From NCBI GenBank assembly GCA_032718475.1, contig JAUCBJ010005292.1, positions 1 to 48,888 on the forward strand: a DNA stretch of 48,888 bases, in the 5' to 3' direction. Shown here piece by piece: positions 31,381 to 43,799 of this stretch. The DNA comes from Nemertoderma westbladi (lineage: Eukaryota > Xenacoelomorpha > Nemertodermatida > Nemertodermatidae). Position 1 is the stretch's first letter. Every line of letters begins with the position of its first letter. Below the pieces are notes generated by a model. It was not told where the DNA came from. It ran no database searches and was given only the letters and a program-made list of their open reading frames with translations. The translations under genes were made by a program, and so were the position numbers.

Positions 31381-32455
31381 TAATTATTTGAAAACGCTTT
31401 TATTTTCTAATAATTATTGTAATTAATTTATCATCCCTGTGTTGGCTTGCTTCTCCTGGGGTGTTTCATTATTGTAGTGAAGGTGCAATTATGCAATTAG
31501 TATTTATATGTGGTATATTATTTAATATTTTATAGTAACCACTTGATTGATTAAGTTATCATATTTATACTAACTGTTCCGCGCTAAATGCTCATTGAGA
31601 GTTTAGCTTCTAATAATCAGTTTACCAACTCCATTTATAATCTTTGTAAGACTGAATTATTTATCAATACCAACATTTTCACAATATATATAAACTATAT
31701 ATATATATATACGGAACAAGATGGGTACAGTACAACCTGACTGGCGAAATATATATAAACAAATGTGAAACCAGTCTCCTATCACAATATATAAACTATA
31801 CTATCATTTCATAAATTAAATATATAATTTATAACATTGTGTAGACATGCCTAGTTTGTAATTCTATTTTTAGCATCGATTTTTAATTTTTGTATTATAA
31901 TATTATTACAGTAATTATGTGGTGATATATTTTTATAATATTATAGTTACTAAGCGTTCAGAGCGTCGAGACGTGATTAATGGTGTAACAAATTTATGTA
32001 AAGTTTGGGGGGGGGGGGGGGGGGGGGGTGGGGGTACTGGCTTGGAAGTCAACATCTTGAAATGCATACTGCTCCAAAAAACGCATAAGTAAATAAAATG
32101 TAAGATACGCCCCTTTGCGGCCAGAGCCAATATATATATTTTTGACTTAAATAGCTACTCCTTTGTAACACGTTTTTTTGGAATCAGCATGGGCGAATAC
32201 GTTAAAAAAAATTTGTTTCTAACTTTTCAAGGAAAATGCCGGTATTTTTCAAAATAGCGGTTATTAACAAAATCTGTTTTTTGTGTAAAATTTTTTTATA
32301 ACAGAAGAACAATTCCAAAACTAAAGAAAACTGCTCGAATTTTTTTTATTGCGCGCACTAATAGCTTTCATTTGTTACCAAAGACTTACAAATTGGTTAA
32401 AAAATGGCGGGGGTGTAGTGATATAAAAATGAAAAAATGTAATTCCGAAATCATT
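31381..32455. other. RPIA 3' flank, non-coding
   Basis: AT-rich, with a (TA)n tract near 31690-31712, a partial repeat of TATATATAAAC-type sequence, and poly(G) 32007-32028. No gene is seen. Confidence 0.7.
32007..32028. repeat. poly(G) run, 22 nt
   Basis: Uninterrupted, then TGGGGG. Confidence 0.98.
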
Positions 32456-33330
32456 AGGATAGTAGGGCCTACTGTTTTAAGTAGATCTGGACCGAAAGTG
32501 ACAGACAAATTTGCTAAATCGACCGAAAGCGACCCAAATTAGAAAGCTTATCAAATTTCACGCATACTGGTACACTCAGCATGAAAAATTATGTTACTTT
32601 TGCCTTATATTTCATAAAATAACAAAATTATTGATATTTTATGTTCTCCCAAAGTTAACATGTGTTACATGAATATTACCTAGCAACGTAAGTATGCCAT
32701 CCCTCTTAATCACTACCGGTTGGCTTACTGCTGTTGTTGGCTGCAGCAATACAATTACCACCGCCGTCCAGACTTATGGCACTAGGGTGTGGCGGGTCAA
32801 ATAGCTATAAAACATGAGTGGGTCCTTCGTAGAACTGCGAGCCATCTTATCGAACAATTATAATTATTATATTATGGCTAGTTTTATCTTTGCTTCCGAC
32901 ACACGCACTGACACACACACGCACAGACTTTATAAACGGCCATAGTATAATTATAACAGTTCGCGCTGATGGCTCGCAGTTTTAACTCGCACCACAGTAC
33001 AGCAGTGAGACTAAACTGTAGGTTGCAGGTATTGCTACTCCGTGGCCTACCTGCCCCTGTCAGTAATTCAGAGTATAGCAGTACTACCCACTGTCAGATT
33101 GCCTGTAGCCTTTACAACTTTAGGCTTACAATCTAAAGAGTATAGAAATTTTGAATGACATTAATAATTAGCAATAATTTTGTATTTTAAGAAATATATG
33201 GTAAAAGTTACATAATTTTTGCGTTAAGGGCACCAATAAATATGAAATTCCATGAACTTTCTAATTTGGGTCTCTTTAGCCTCTTTTTCGGTGGCTTTTG
33301 GTCCAATTCTACTTACAGTTGTACTATCCA
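32456..33330. mobile_element. TIR element with arms of about 150 bp, about 0.87 kb
   Basis: The left arm (AGGATAGTA ... TAAGTAGATCTGGACCGAAA ... GACCCAAATTAGAAAG ... ATTATGTTACTTTTGCC) is matched in inverse order by 33150-33330 (GGTAAAAGTTACATAAT ... CTTTCTAATTTGGGTC ... TTTTGGTCCAATTCTACTTA ... TACTATCC). Target duplication is not clear. It has no coding capacity. A smaller hairpin element sits inside it. Confidence 0.75.
32832..32993. mobile_element. Hairpin MITE nested in the larger TIR element
   Basis: GAACTGCGAGCCATC ... TTATAATTATTATATTATGGC is the inverse of GGCCATAGTATAATTATAAC ... GATGGCTCGCAGTTTTAA. The arms are about 50 bases, with a CA-rich loop. Confidence 0.7.
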
Positions 33331-33359
33331 TTATAAATGCCTTAAAAATTTGAACCTTC

Positions 33360-33900
33360 CCGCGCAAAAACTGTCTGTTAATATGTGAGAATGTCTGTCA
33401 ACATATCTAGCAACAAGAAAGCACAAAACCATGTTAAGATTTTAGCTATGGGGGTTTTCCTGGTCGCTGATATCATTTCTTAGGTCAGTTTTCGCTTTTA
33501 ATGAAATCGAATTAGTCTCTACGTGTGTCTGTCAGTCTATCTGACTGACTATCCACAATCTGTCCATCTAATAATATATGAAAATCAATCTAGTTAAAAG
33601 TTTAGCTATATGGGTTTTCGTAGTCGCAGAATTCATTTCGAGTGTCAGTTTTAATATTTGATAACTTCCAAATTGTTTGTTTAGTCGGTTATATTTTAAC
33701 GGACAGACTGACAGTCATACAGACAGGAACGACAAGGCCAAATTTGAATAATGACATCAGAAATCAAGTCACCGACCACAAAAACCCATATAGAAATTTT
33801 TTTAGACAGAGTACGCTTTCTATTAACGGATAAACATACTGACGGACAGTCCGACAGTCAAACGGACAGACAGCCATATCGCGAAAAGCAAGATAGATCT
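33360..33900. repeat. Dispersed 'tgtctgtctg' repeat, reverse-related to 29600-30250
   Basis: It shares, inverted, the sequence around CATATTAACAGACA / TGTCTGTTAATATG and the block TATGGGTTTTCGTAGTCGCA. Several CGGACAGAC tracts. Non-coding. Confidence 0.6.
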
Positions 33901-33973
33901 TTTTCAAATGTTGAATCTTGATAAAAAAATCTTCTGTGGATTAAATATAAAAAATACATTTGAAAGCCAGTAA

Positions 33974-33986
33974 CCCCCCCCCCCCC
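33974..33986. repeat. poly(C) run, 13 nt
   Basis: Followed by T and five more C. Confidence 0.95.
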
Positions 33987-35464
33987 TCCCCCTTAAATAT
34001 ATAATTTTTTTTATTTATGAAGAATCTACGAAAATTGAAGAAGTTGTGTTACTATCCTATTTTATCAGCCTAAATGATAATAAAACTGATTAAAAATGTC
34101 CTTTGCTCTGAAAACTAAAAAGCTTATTAGGCCTAACTAATGTACAATGATAGAATTATTTCTGTCAAGTAGTACCGTACCAGTCTCTGGATTAAAGTTT
34201 TATGCACCTAATTTTGGGAAATGAACTCCCACCAATACTTGCTATGTGAAGTCCATGATGCTAAGAAAAAAACATTAAATTGAAAATGGTGCTGGTAATG
34301 TAATTGTAATAATTTAAATTACTCTTATCAAACAGTGTTAAATGTTATAGAGCGGTTGCGATGGATTGTTTGTACTGTATGTTACTAATTATGTACTGGT
34401 TGACATAGTGCTCACATTTTGTACATTGTGTAGGGCCTATACGTCATTTTTATAAGTAATAAATTATTATTATCTTATTTGCTAAAAAAAATCAAATATT
34501 TTTTATCATAAGGGATTTTCATGAAAGGGTTGACTAAATTACTGAAACGATTGAATAATAATAAGCAAACTACGCTTTACATGAACTGTATAAAACATTA
34601 GACTTACTATTAATGTAACACATACTAATTAATGTAGGCCTACTCTACATATCTTGGAAAAATTGAAGACAATATAATATTGCCAACATTGCCTTATGAT
34701 AATGATGAAATAATACAATATAACACGTGGTGCACTGATGGACGATGGGGAATCAATACTCAGTCTCCTACATAGAGGTGGCTAAAATTGCTATTTACGT
34801 AAAACTCCAGGTTTGACATCACAGACCGTAATGATCTAAAAGTAACTGCTGATAATAATTGGTCTAGAAAGTCATTGCAAAAAAAGTAAAAGAGACAACT
34901 TTCAATCTTTAATTGACACCTCTTATCACTTACATTGTTTTACTGTTTTACAACATTAGGGCCTACTCAATACTCATGCTACCATCGGGGCATCTCTACC
35001 TTGCCCCCCATACTTAAATGGTAGCTCAATGAGTAGTTGAGTTTCCTGGGGAGTATAGTTCCGGGGGACTTATATACGTAGTAGTGACGCAACGGGAACT
35101 ATAACTAACTCACTAAACGCATTAATTACTACAGTAATAACTATTGTTACAATATTAATAAGGTAATGGACAGAAAAAAACGTGATTCCTGAAAAGTAGA
35201 CAGAGTAGGTTTGGCCAAACTTGAAACTGATATCAGAATTGAAATCACCGACCGCGAAAACCCGCACGTTGTCAGCTGTCTACTCCTTTAATAGCATTCA
35301 GAAATGTATTTTAATTATTTACATATTGACAAGGAGAGACCAACACTTTTGCGCGGGAAATGTGCGAAGGTTTAAATTTAAATGCATTCTACTTGGAATT
35401 TTTATCTCGTTTTTGCTCCACTCAAAATCCGTAATTTTTTAACCAAATTGTTTGAAATTGTCAG
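33987..35464. other. Non-coding stretch
   Basis: AT-rich with no supportable gene. The part near 35150-35280 belongs to the 'tgtctgtctg' dispersed repeat (block GAAATCACCGACCGCGAAAA). Confidence 0.6.
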
Positions 35465-38400
35465 TCAATGGTCTTGCATTCTTGTGAATGTGCCATCCAG
35501 AGATTTGGTGTACTCAGCAGTTAGAGCCCAGCATGGACTCCCATAGAGGAGTACTGGAACTACTGCTGCTCTAAATAATCGGACCTTAAGTTTCCGATTA
35601 ATTCTTGGTGACTTCCAAATCCTGGAAAGCCTATTCAAGGCTACCCATGCCTTTCCATTACGTATTCGAAGGTCCTCACCTGACTTCCGGATCCATGATC
35701 CCAGGTAACAGAAGTCTTCCACTTGCTCAGGCATACCATCCTTTGAGCTTATGCTCATCCGGTCAGAGACTTGCTGAGGACTTTCAAAGTTAACTGTCAA
35801 AATTTTCTAATGAGCTGAGGAACTGTTCGGCTCCTTCTAGTGATTATGAGAGTACTCCTAAGTCATCAGCAAAGTCTAGATCAGTTAGGTACTGGCATGA
35901 TTTCCTCGACTTCTGGTGCCAGTAGGTGGAGTTACCATCACCCCATCATCATTATGATGATCTAAGGACATTCGTAGAACATAGTCAACCACAATTATGA
36001 ACAAGAATGGCGCAAGTGTGTCTCCTTGGAGGACTCCCCATAACATTTCGAATGGTTCTGTGTCACCGTCAACAGTAGACACAAATGTTGTCGAACCATC
36101 GTATACTGGATCTGATTGCTGCAATAATTTAATCAGGAATCCCATATAATGAAAGTATGCTGAACATACGTGAGCGAGAGACTGAATCAAAGGCCTTGAA
36201 GAAGTCACAAAGATAACAGCCAGATGCCTGTCTTTCTTTTTTGATAACTCTTCAATTATCCTTCTAAGTGCCAAAATGGGCTCCATGGTCCCACGACCTT
36301 TACGGAACCCATTCTGATTTCCACGGAGCAGTCTCTCAATGGGATCCCTGATGCGATTTAATAGAATTTTATTGTATAGCTTTGCAGCAATCGAGATCAA
36401 TGAGATTCCCCGAAAAGAACCATAGAGTGTTAGGTGGCCCTTCTTGGGAACTGGCACCAACTTATTTGTTTTCATTTCTTGTGGGACTCTTGTTGTACGG
36501 TACATGTCTACTATGATGGGATAGATGAGCTTTAAACACTCAGGTATTTTAAAGACCTCAGGGGGAACACCATCTACTTCACTGGCACGATTGGTCTTAA
36601 TGCTCTTTGCAGCAGCCTTCACTTCTGCAAAGGAGATATCACCAATGGGCATATCTGGGAGTACAGACTCAGACACTTTTACTTCTATAAGGTTATCAGG
36701 CAATACCCTGTCATTATTGAGGAGCTTTTCAAAGTGGGCCTTCCAACCATTGAGGCGATCGGCTGGTGATTCAGCCTTAACCTTGGTGGTTTGTTGGCTT
36801 TTTCGACCAGCAAGCAAGTTGATCGATCTCCATGCCTGGGATGATTGCCTGCTGTCGTCAGCATCATTGATGGCATCAACCTGTTGGTTTATTAGCTCCT
36901 GTAAATTAACAGAGTACTGCCTGTTCAGGGACCTAGATGCAGCCTTAACTAGCATTCTTGGCCGCTGTAGTCTGTTTGAGTCGGGGCTCTTTCTGCGCCT
37001 TGTAGAGGTCATTTCGGCACTTCTGAACTTTGTTGTCAGTCCAGGGGGCCCGTTTCCTGTTTCGGGGGTATACAGGAACTGTTTCTGCAGCTGCTAACTT
37101 AACTGCCTCTGTGAACGCAGTATAGCCCTCACAGTGATCTGCCGCCTCAGAGGCAAGAACCTCATACCTGTTGCTCAGCTGTAGTGTGAAGCTGGATCTC
37201 ACACTTGGCTGTTGTAACAGAGGACCAGTCATGTCGCGGCAAGGCATATTTCGTTGTTCTGCTAGCACGCAGACTAAATCTTACCTTGGCCACAATAAGG
37301 CGGTGATCACTGCAGAAGGGTCGTAGTGTAAATGCATTACAGTCTTGTAGAGAGAGCTCCTGTATTTCCTACGAAACAGGATATGGTCTATCTGGGACTT
37401 GTGACCACTGGGTCCACTATGAGTCCATAGCTTTCCAGTTCGCTTCTTGAACTGGGTTCCAGCCGAAAACAATTTCCAGAGATAAAATCCTGAAGATGGA
37501 CGGAATTTCGGTTAACACTATTGCTATAGACCCAGGGCGATGTAGGTGATTGATGCAGACTTGCATTAAAGTCTCCCAGGAATGTTAAGAATGCATGCTG
37601 ATCCACTCCATCAGTAGCTGCTTGTAGATTCTGGTAGAAATTTTCCACCTCTACAGGGGCAACACTAGTTGGAGAGTAGCACACAATCAGAACCACCTTA
37701 GGAAACTTCTTAGCCAGTCTTCCAGAACATGAGAAGTGGCAACGGATGATGCTGTTAGAGATTTGGTCTATTTTGTCCAATGCTGCAGCATGTGCAGTTG
37801 GATTCATCAATAGACCAATTCCACCATTGCCACTATCATCTGCTGAAGCGAGGGCGAGTCGCCAACCGCCCCCCATGTCCTTAATCAGAACCTCATCAGT
37901 CTGTCCAGTCTGCATTCGGTGCTCTTGAACACCCACTGCACTAAGAGAAAGTTTATCTGCCAAGGCAGTCAGCTCACCTTGTCGCATTGGGGACCCGAGT
38001 GTTAGGGTGTTTACTGAGGCTAGTCTAGTGACTTGCCTCAGATTCACCAATGGCTTTGTTGGTCGGGGTGGAACATGAGAGTAGCCTCCAACTCCAGAAT
38101 CCCTCTCCCCCTCACAATCTGGCCTCCCTGGTGACCCAGGGTTTGGGCCAGAAAGGTCATCAGGAAAGGGACTCAAAGAATCGTTTGCCGCTCTCTCTCC
38201 AGTAGGGGGTGAGACAGGCAGCCGGTCAGGAGATAACTGACGTCTGTGAGGCCGATTGTGTCCAGTCATTCCACTGGCCTCTAGTGGCTGGACCTCCGCA
38301 TTACTAATGTAATCCATAGTGGGGGTTGGGGGGTGCTGTTTTGCCGAGTCAGCTCTCGGGGCAAATACCACACCCTGGTTTGCCATTCCACAGGGTGGGT

Positions 38401-38540
38401 GTCGCAGTGGAGTCAGATATGAGGCCCATCACCCATATCTACTCTGGCGCACATGACCCACCATTGGCTGTGCAGCTCATCTGCTGGGTCATGCCCTGTA
38501 CCCCTGCTGCCAGGTGCAGGTCGCAGTGAAGTGCACTCAG
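35465..38540 (-). pseudogene. LINE with endonuclease and reverse transcriptase, broken
   Basis: Reading from 38386 down: a Pro-rich leader, then an apurinic-type endonuclease (VGVQEHRMQTGQTDE, GGIGLLMNP, VLIVCYSPTS, TFLGDFNASL) to about 37400. A linker follows (WTDNKVQKCRNDLYKAQK near 37030). The RT domain runs 37012-35885 with NRASEVDGVPPEVFK, FRGISLISIAAKLYNKI, NGFRKGRGTMEPILALRRII and WGVLQGDTLAPFLF. A single-base loss near 36205 destroys the first catalytic Asp region in frame. The FADD block survives near 35880 beside a stop. The thumb block (FCYLGSWI ... VLLYGSPCW) is in 35800-35490. It stops at 35465 without the usual 3' end, so this copy is 3'-incomplete, which is unusual for LINEs. 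Same family as 98-890 and 4660-4925. RTE-like clade is my guess. Confidence 0.88.
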
Positions 38541-39289
38541 AGTGGACATGAGAACACTCTACTCCTGACCAGCCATTGGTAGATCACCATCTGCCTGGCC
38601 AGGCCATATACCCCTACAGCCAAGTATATGGGTCCTTAATCCAGGACCAAGGGCGTCCTTATCCCAGAACGAAGAGGGTCCTAGTTACAGGACCAGATTT
38701 GCCCTAGTAAGAGGGTCTATGCAGCTACAGGTGGCACCTCCTTTATGCTGCATGGAGGTGGCAAGTTTTCTTGATCAATGACCTAGAATACCTGACCTGA
38801 CAAAGTAGTACCGTACCGGTAGGCCTATGTCATTACTTCGGAGTCTCTAGCCGATCCCCAATTAAATGTCTTAACTTTTCAATTTCGTAGAAGATAGACT
38901 TTATGATTCTCTACAAGCAACCAAAATTTCAGCTCTGGAAAATGAGGCGTTCCCGAGAAATTTAACATTTTCTAAAAACCACATAATCTGTCGAAGCTGA
39001 CGTCAGACTGCATGATTTTTCACCACACTTTACAAATTTTCTTAACTTTCCCTCTACTACTTACCTACAGTACTAAGTTTGGTTCAATTTCAAATCAGCG
39101 ATGCCGAGAAATTCGCGTTCAAAGATTTACCAGACAGACAGACGGACGGACGGACAGACGGACGGACGGACAGACAGACGGACATGCCCCATTTGCCCTA
39201 TATGAACCGTATGCCAAGGCTCGCCGACTACGTGTTTCGCCCCACAGTTAAGTAGTAAGTTAGTAAGTAGTTAGGAACGATTAGGAGCC
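38541..39289. other. Non-coding stretch with 'gacggacgga' repeat
   Basis: 38541-38770 may be 5' untranslated sequence of the neighbouring LINE. 39040-39250 is another dispersed repeat copy whose core is GACAGACGGACGGACGGACA and whose end is CCGTATGCCAAGGCTCGCCG then GTTTCGCCCCAC, linking it to the 'ggctcgcc' family. Confidence 0.6.
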
Positions 39290-40918
39290 GTGCCCAGTGT
39301 TTTTAAGTCAGCAGTCCTCTCACCAATCCTAAAGAAGGCACGTTTAAATCTTGAGTTACTTAAGAACTTTAGACCCATATCAAATTTGTTATATATTTCT
39401 AAGCTTGTAGAAAAAGTAGTCGCAAAGCAATTAACGACACATATGGATCTTAACAGTCTTGACGATTAAATGCAAAGTGCATATATACAGTACAGTTCCA
39501 TGGTACTGAAACAGCTTTACTTACTGTTATGGATGATATACTACTGTACGTGGTATTGATGGCGGTTCTTTATGTCTGTTTATTGCCTTAGATCTGAGTG
39601 CTGCATTTGATACAGTATAACTTTCTAAATTACTTGAAGTTCTTGAACATAAAATTGGTGTCAAAGGCCCTGCACTGGCATGGTTCCATTCTTTTTTGAA
39701 AGATCGCTCAAAACAGGTACGTATTGGTGAATCATTCTCAAGTATACTCCAATTAAGGTAGGGTGTTCCACAGGGATCGGTGCTTGGACCACTGCTGTTC
39801 AGATTTACACTTTACTCTTTCGGAGGTCATCAGGCAGCATGGGCTCAAATGTCATTTCTACACTGATGACACCCAGCTGCTATACATAATATTCAAACGG
39901 AACGAAATATCAAACGCAGTGGAACTCTCTGAAAAATGTCTCGCTGATATCCGCATCTGGATGGCTGAACTTCCTGAAACTAAATACAGACAAGACTGAG
40001 ATCCTCCTGCTCCAGTCGACATTTGGTGCTCAGGTTAATGTGAAATCAATCCATATCGGCAACGACAATGTTGCATGTACACTGTAGTTCCTCTGCAAAG
40101 AATATTGGATTAATTATATGGATTCGCATCTAACCCTTGAAAAACAGAGGAGTGGTTGTTAGAGAATCTTTCTTCCATTTGCGTAATTTAGCACGAATTA
40201 AACGTTACCTAAGCAAAGATTCACTTGAGATATTAATTCATTGCTTTATTACTAACAAGTTAGATATATAAATAACTCACTTTATTTTGGATTGTCCGCT
40301 AAGACATTGAAAAGACTCCAATACGTACAAAATTCCGCAGCCTGGTTACTGTGCGGTGTCAAGAAACATGACCACATTACACCAACATTACGGGATCTCC
40401 ACTGGTTACCGATCTGTCGTAGAATAGAGTTTAAGATTGCAACGATAACCTTCAAATGCCTTCATGGTACAGCACCAAGTTACCTGCGTAATCGGCTTAC
40501 ATTGTACAATCCCACGCGTGAACTGTGTTCTACAGACAATGGTGTACTTGTAATCCCACGCTACCGCCTGGAACATTATGGTAAGCGAGCATTCTCAGTA
40601 TCTGCCCCAACCATTTGGAATGCGCTACCTGATGACATACGAAACGCTGACTCGATTGGGATATTCAAAGCGAAACTCAAAACATATCTTTAGAGGCAGG
40701 AATACCACAACGCAACAACCAATTGAATTATTAATGCCATCACTACTCTGTGCAAATATTACTTTTTAAAGAACTTTAACTCATTTATCGTCTAAGTATT
40801 TTTTAGAATGTTGTTTTATTATGTACATGCAGGAAATCTGCTTTTTACTTTTTACTTCTGGTGCCGCCTTGTTTAAAGTTCATAGAAAGGCGCGATATAA
40901 ATATAAATATTATTATTA
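39290..40918 (+). pseudogene. CR1/L2-like LINE remnant
   Basis: Ordered RT pieces in shifting frames: FRPISNLLYISKLVEKVVAK (39370-39430), the region LLFIALDLSAAFDT-like near 39580-39615 now frameshifted, an RT core near 39760-40000 ending LNTDKTEILLLQS, and the C-terminal part 40292-40693 (LKRLQYVQNSAAWLL, LRDLHWLPICRRIEFK, PTIWNALPDDIRN, FKAKLKTYLF). The 3' tail ends GGCGCGATATAAATATAAAT then ATTATTATTAT, as is common for this clade. Many stops, no intact endonuclease. Dead copy. Confidence 0.85.
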
Positions 40919-40929
40919 TATGTTCACAT

Positions 40930-41440
40930 TCAGACATTTAACCCTCTAGCGGTAGACAAAAGAACTGTAGACGACTCTGCAACTCCGTAAAGATACAGCC
41001 TTTGCTGTAGTAGATGCCTGCCAAGTTTCAGCTCAAAACTACTAAAAAGAACCAAATGGAATGAGGTATTCACCAACAGACAATTCGCCCTCTAGCGGCA
41101 GATGGGGGATCTGTATACGACTCTGCGACTCCGCAAAGATATAGCCTATGATGTAGTAGATGCCTACCAGGTTTCAGACAAAACGGGTTGTAAATAACAA
41201 GTTGGAGAAGATGTTAATTTTCAGACATTTAACCCTCTAGCGGTAGACTGGGGAACTGTAGAGAACTCAGTGACTCCGGAAATATACAGCCCATGCTGCA
41301 GTAGATAGCTACCATGTTTCAGCTCAAAAGCATTAAAAACAAATGAGATTAGGTTATCACTGTCACTATCGGACAAATCGCCCTCTAGCTATAGCGGCAG
41401 ACGGGGTGAACTTCAGACGGCTCTGGGTGTTACGTTGCCA
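40930..41440. repeat. 145-bp tandem repeat, about 3.5 copies
   Basis: The landmark CCCTCTAGCGG recurs near 40945, 41090, 41235 and (changed to CTCTAGCTATAGCGG) 41383. Other blocks recur in step: GACTCTGCRACTCCG, GATATAGCC-like, TGYAGTAGATGCCTACC-like and GTTTCAG. Copies are diverged, so the array is old. It follows the LINE 3' tail. Confidence 0.85.
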
Positions 41441-41974
41441 CGAGTTAGGGCGACACCTTTCTAACAAGCTATAGTAAGCGAGATTTCATCGAGATTAGAT
41501 GTATAATATTAGATAAAATAATAATACAGTAAGTTTGCCTACATAAATAATCACTTTACTACTGTAAAACAATAAAAAACTAAAATGTTATAAACCTCTC
41601 CTTCCATGCAGCCAATGATTGAGAAAGCAGAATTAGTCTTGGACAGTTCGCAACAGACAACCCACCCCAATCAACACTCCATCCTGCTTGCTCCTTATCT
41701 GTGCCCAGCTAGCTGCGAGTTCAATAATTACCTTAACGTTGCTATGATACAGCAAAAAAATCCTTCCCTATTCACTAAAAATAGGCCATGGACTTCTAGA
41801 ATGTTATTTATACCAGGACTGGAAACAAAGTAGCTACATATATTACTTTTAAAACACCAATTTTCTGTTAATACCTGCCTGTGAACAATCCTCTGTGTAC
41901 CTTTGGGTTGGGGTGCAGATTAAGGGGGGGAGGGGGTTGAAAGCGAGTAACTTTCCCCTCTTATGATTTATTTG
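41441..41974. other. Non-coding stretch
   Basis: No gene is supportable. A 75-codon open frame at 41606-41833 has no recognisable features. Confidence 0.5.
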
Positions 41975-42090
41975 CGGTTTGGTTAATTTCTTAAATACAG
42001 ATTTTGTGCTAGAATTGCTCAATTTTAATTTGTATCTCATAACTGAGCCTCGTGCTGCGCGAAGGCCCCGCGAACGTGTTCTTAACATAT
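41975..42090 (-). repeat. Dispersed repeat member ('cacgttcgtggggccttcgcg' family, inverted)
   Basis: Inverse of the block at 8945-9080: AATTTCTTAAATACAGATTT ... GAGCCTCGTGCTGCGCGAAG then GAACGTGTTC. Confidence 0.7.
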
Positions 42091-42395
42091 ACACCAATTT
42101 TGTTATTTACAATCTGTTTAAACTCAAACTTGACAGGCAGGCATCTTACTTTACCATAAACTCCATCTTTACAGAACTGCAGCGCCGTCTGCATTTCACC
42201 AGTCCGCAAGAAGAGGGTGAAATGTCTGAAAATGAACATTTTCTGGAAATTTTGTTATTTACAATTTGCATAAAGTTGAAACTTGACAGTTATTTCTTAT
42301 GGCTGCGGTTTTTTATTTAATGATGTTGTCTGTTCCGTATGCAGTTCTCCAATCTCCCACACATATTCAGATACCATCTGCACATTCACTAGAAA

Positions 42396-43692
42396 GGGTA
42401 ATGGTGAAAAATATCGAGACTTGAAAAATATCGAGAGTAAAAATAACGAGTGTTGAAAAATATCGAGTGTTGAAAAATATCGAGTGTTGAAAAATATCGA
42501 GAGTAAAAATATCGAGTGTTGAAAAATATCGAGTGTTGAAAAATATCGAGAGTAAAAATATCGAGTGTTGAAAAATATCGAGTGTTGAAAAATATCGAGT
42601 GTTGAAAAATATCGGGTGTTGAAAAATATCGAGTGTTGAAAAATATCGAGTGTTGAAAAATATCGAGTGTTGAAAAATATCGAGAGTGAAAAATATCGAG
42701 TGTTGAAAAATATCGAGTGTTGAAAAATATCGAGTGTTGAAAAATATCGAGTGTTGAAAAATATCGAGAGTAAAAATATTGCATTTTACTTGAGCATTTT
42801 ATTTAGAATTATGGAACAATATTGCAGTGCATGGGTTACAACAGTGCAAGTGAATGGCATTATGTAATACACCTTGGGTACCCATTTACCAGATTTATTA
42901 TACTAGCTAGTTTTTGCTATTTTTTTAATAAATATTATAAAAGAAGTGCTAGCTATAAACTTTGATAAATATTATAAATATTGTTAAATATTATATTAGA
43001 ACACATACTGTATAAGCTACCAAATGTTTATAAATATTGTTGTTCTAGAACATTTTTAGTAAAAAAAATTATCATACAACCCTTATTTAAAAAAATTGTT
43101 ACTATCGATATTTTTACTCTCGATATTTTTCAACATTCTATATTTTTCAACACTCGATATTTTTACTCTCGATATTTTTCAACACTCGATATTTTTACTC
43201 TCGATATTTTTCAACACTCGATATTTTTACTCTCGATATTTTTCAACACTCGATATTTTTACTCTCGATATTTTTCAACACTCGATATTTTTCAACTCTC
43301 GATATTTTTCAACACTCGATATTTTTACTCTCGATATTTTTCAACACTCGATATTTTTACTCTCGATATTTTTACTCTCGATATTTTTCAACACTCGATA
43401 TTTTTCAACTCTCGATATTTTTCAACACTCGATATTTTTACTCTCGATATTTTTCAACACTCGATATTTTTACTCTCGATATTTTTCAACACTCGATATT
43501 TTTCAACTCTCGATATTTTTCAACACTCGATATTTTTCAACTCTCGATATTTTTCAACACTCGATATTTTTACTCTCGATAATTTTCAACTACTCGATAT
43601 TTTTACTCTCGATATTTTTACTCTCGATATTTTTACCCTCGATATTTTTACTCTCGATATTTTTCATGTCTCGATATTTTTCAATATAACCC
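42396..43692. mobile_element. Foldback element made of 15/17-bp satellite units, 1297 bp
   Basis: The left arm (42396-42775) is a tandem array of TGTTGAAAAATATCGAG (17 bp) mixed with AGTAAAAATATCGAG (15 bp). The right arm (43107-43692) is the same array inverted. A non-repetitive AT-rich centre of about 330 bases separates them. The extreme ends also match: GGGTAATGGTGAAAAATATC on the left, and GGGTTATATTGAAAAATATC as the inverse of the right. The whole is flanked by TAGAAA (42390-42395 and 43693-43698), a probable target duplication. Long apparent reading frames through the arms are a by-product of the repeats. Confidence 0.85.
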
Positions 43693-43799
43693 TAGAAATC
43701 TATGGCCCGAAGGGCCACAGGCTTTCTAGTATATAATAAATACCAAAACACAATTTGGTCCTAAAATCCGTCCTAAAATTTCTATACATACATCTCACC

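Noticed and set aside
35605-37097. Plus-strand frames over the LINE
   Set aside because: Shadows of the minus-strand endonuclease/RT sequence.
41606-41833. 75-codon open frame
   Set aside because: No signal peptide, domain, splice context or composition bias to support coding.
42389-43736. Long open frames (131, 197 and 251 codons) rich in YFSTLDIF-like repeats
   Set aside because: They are translations of the 15/17-bp satellite arms in several frames at once; no start context, no non-repetitive domain.
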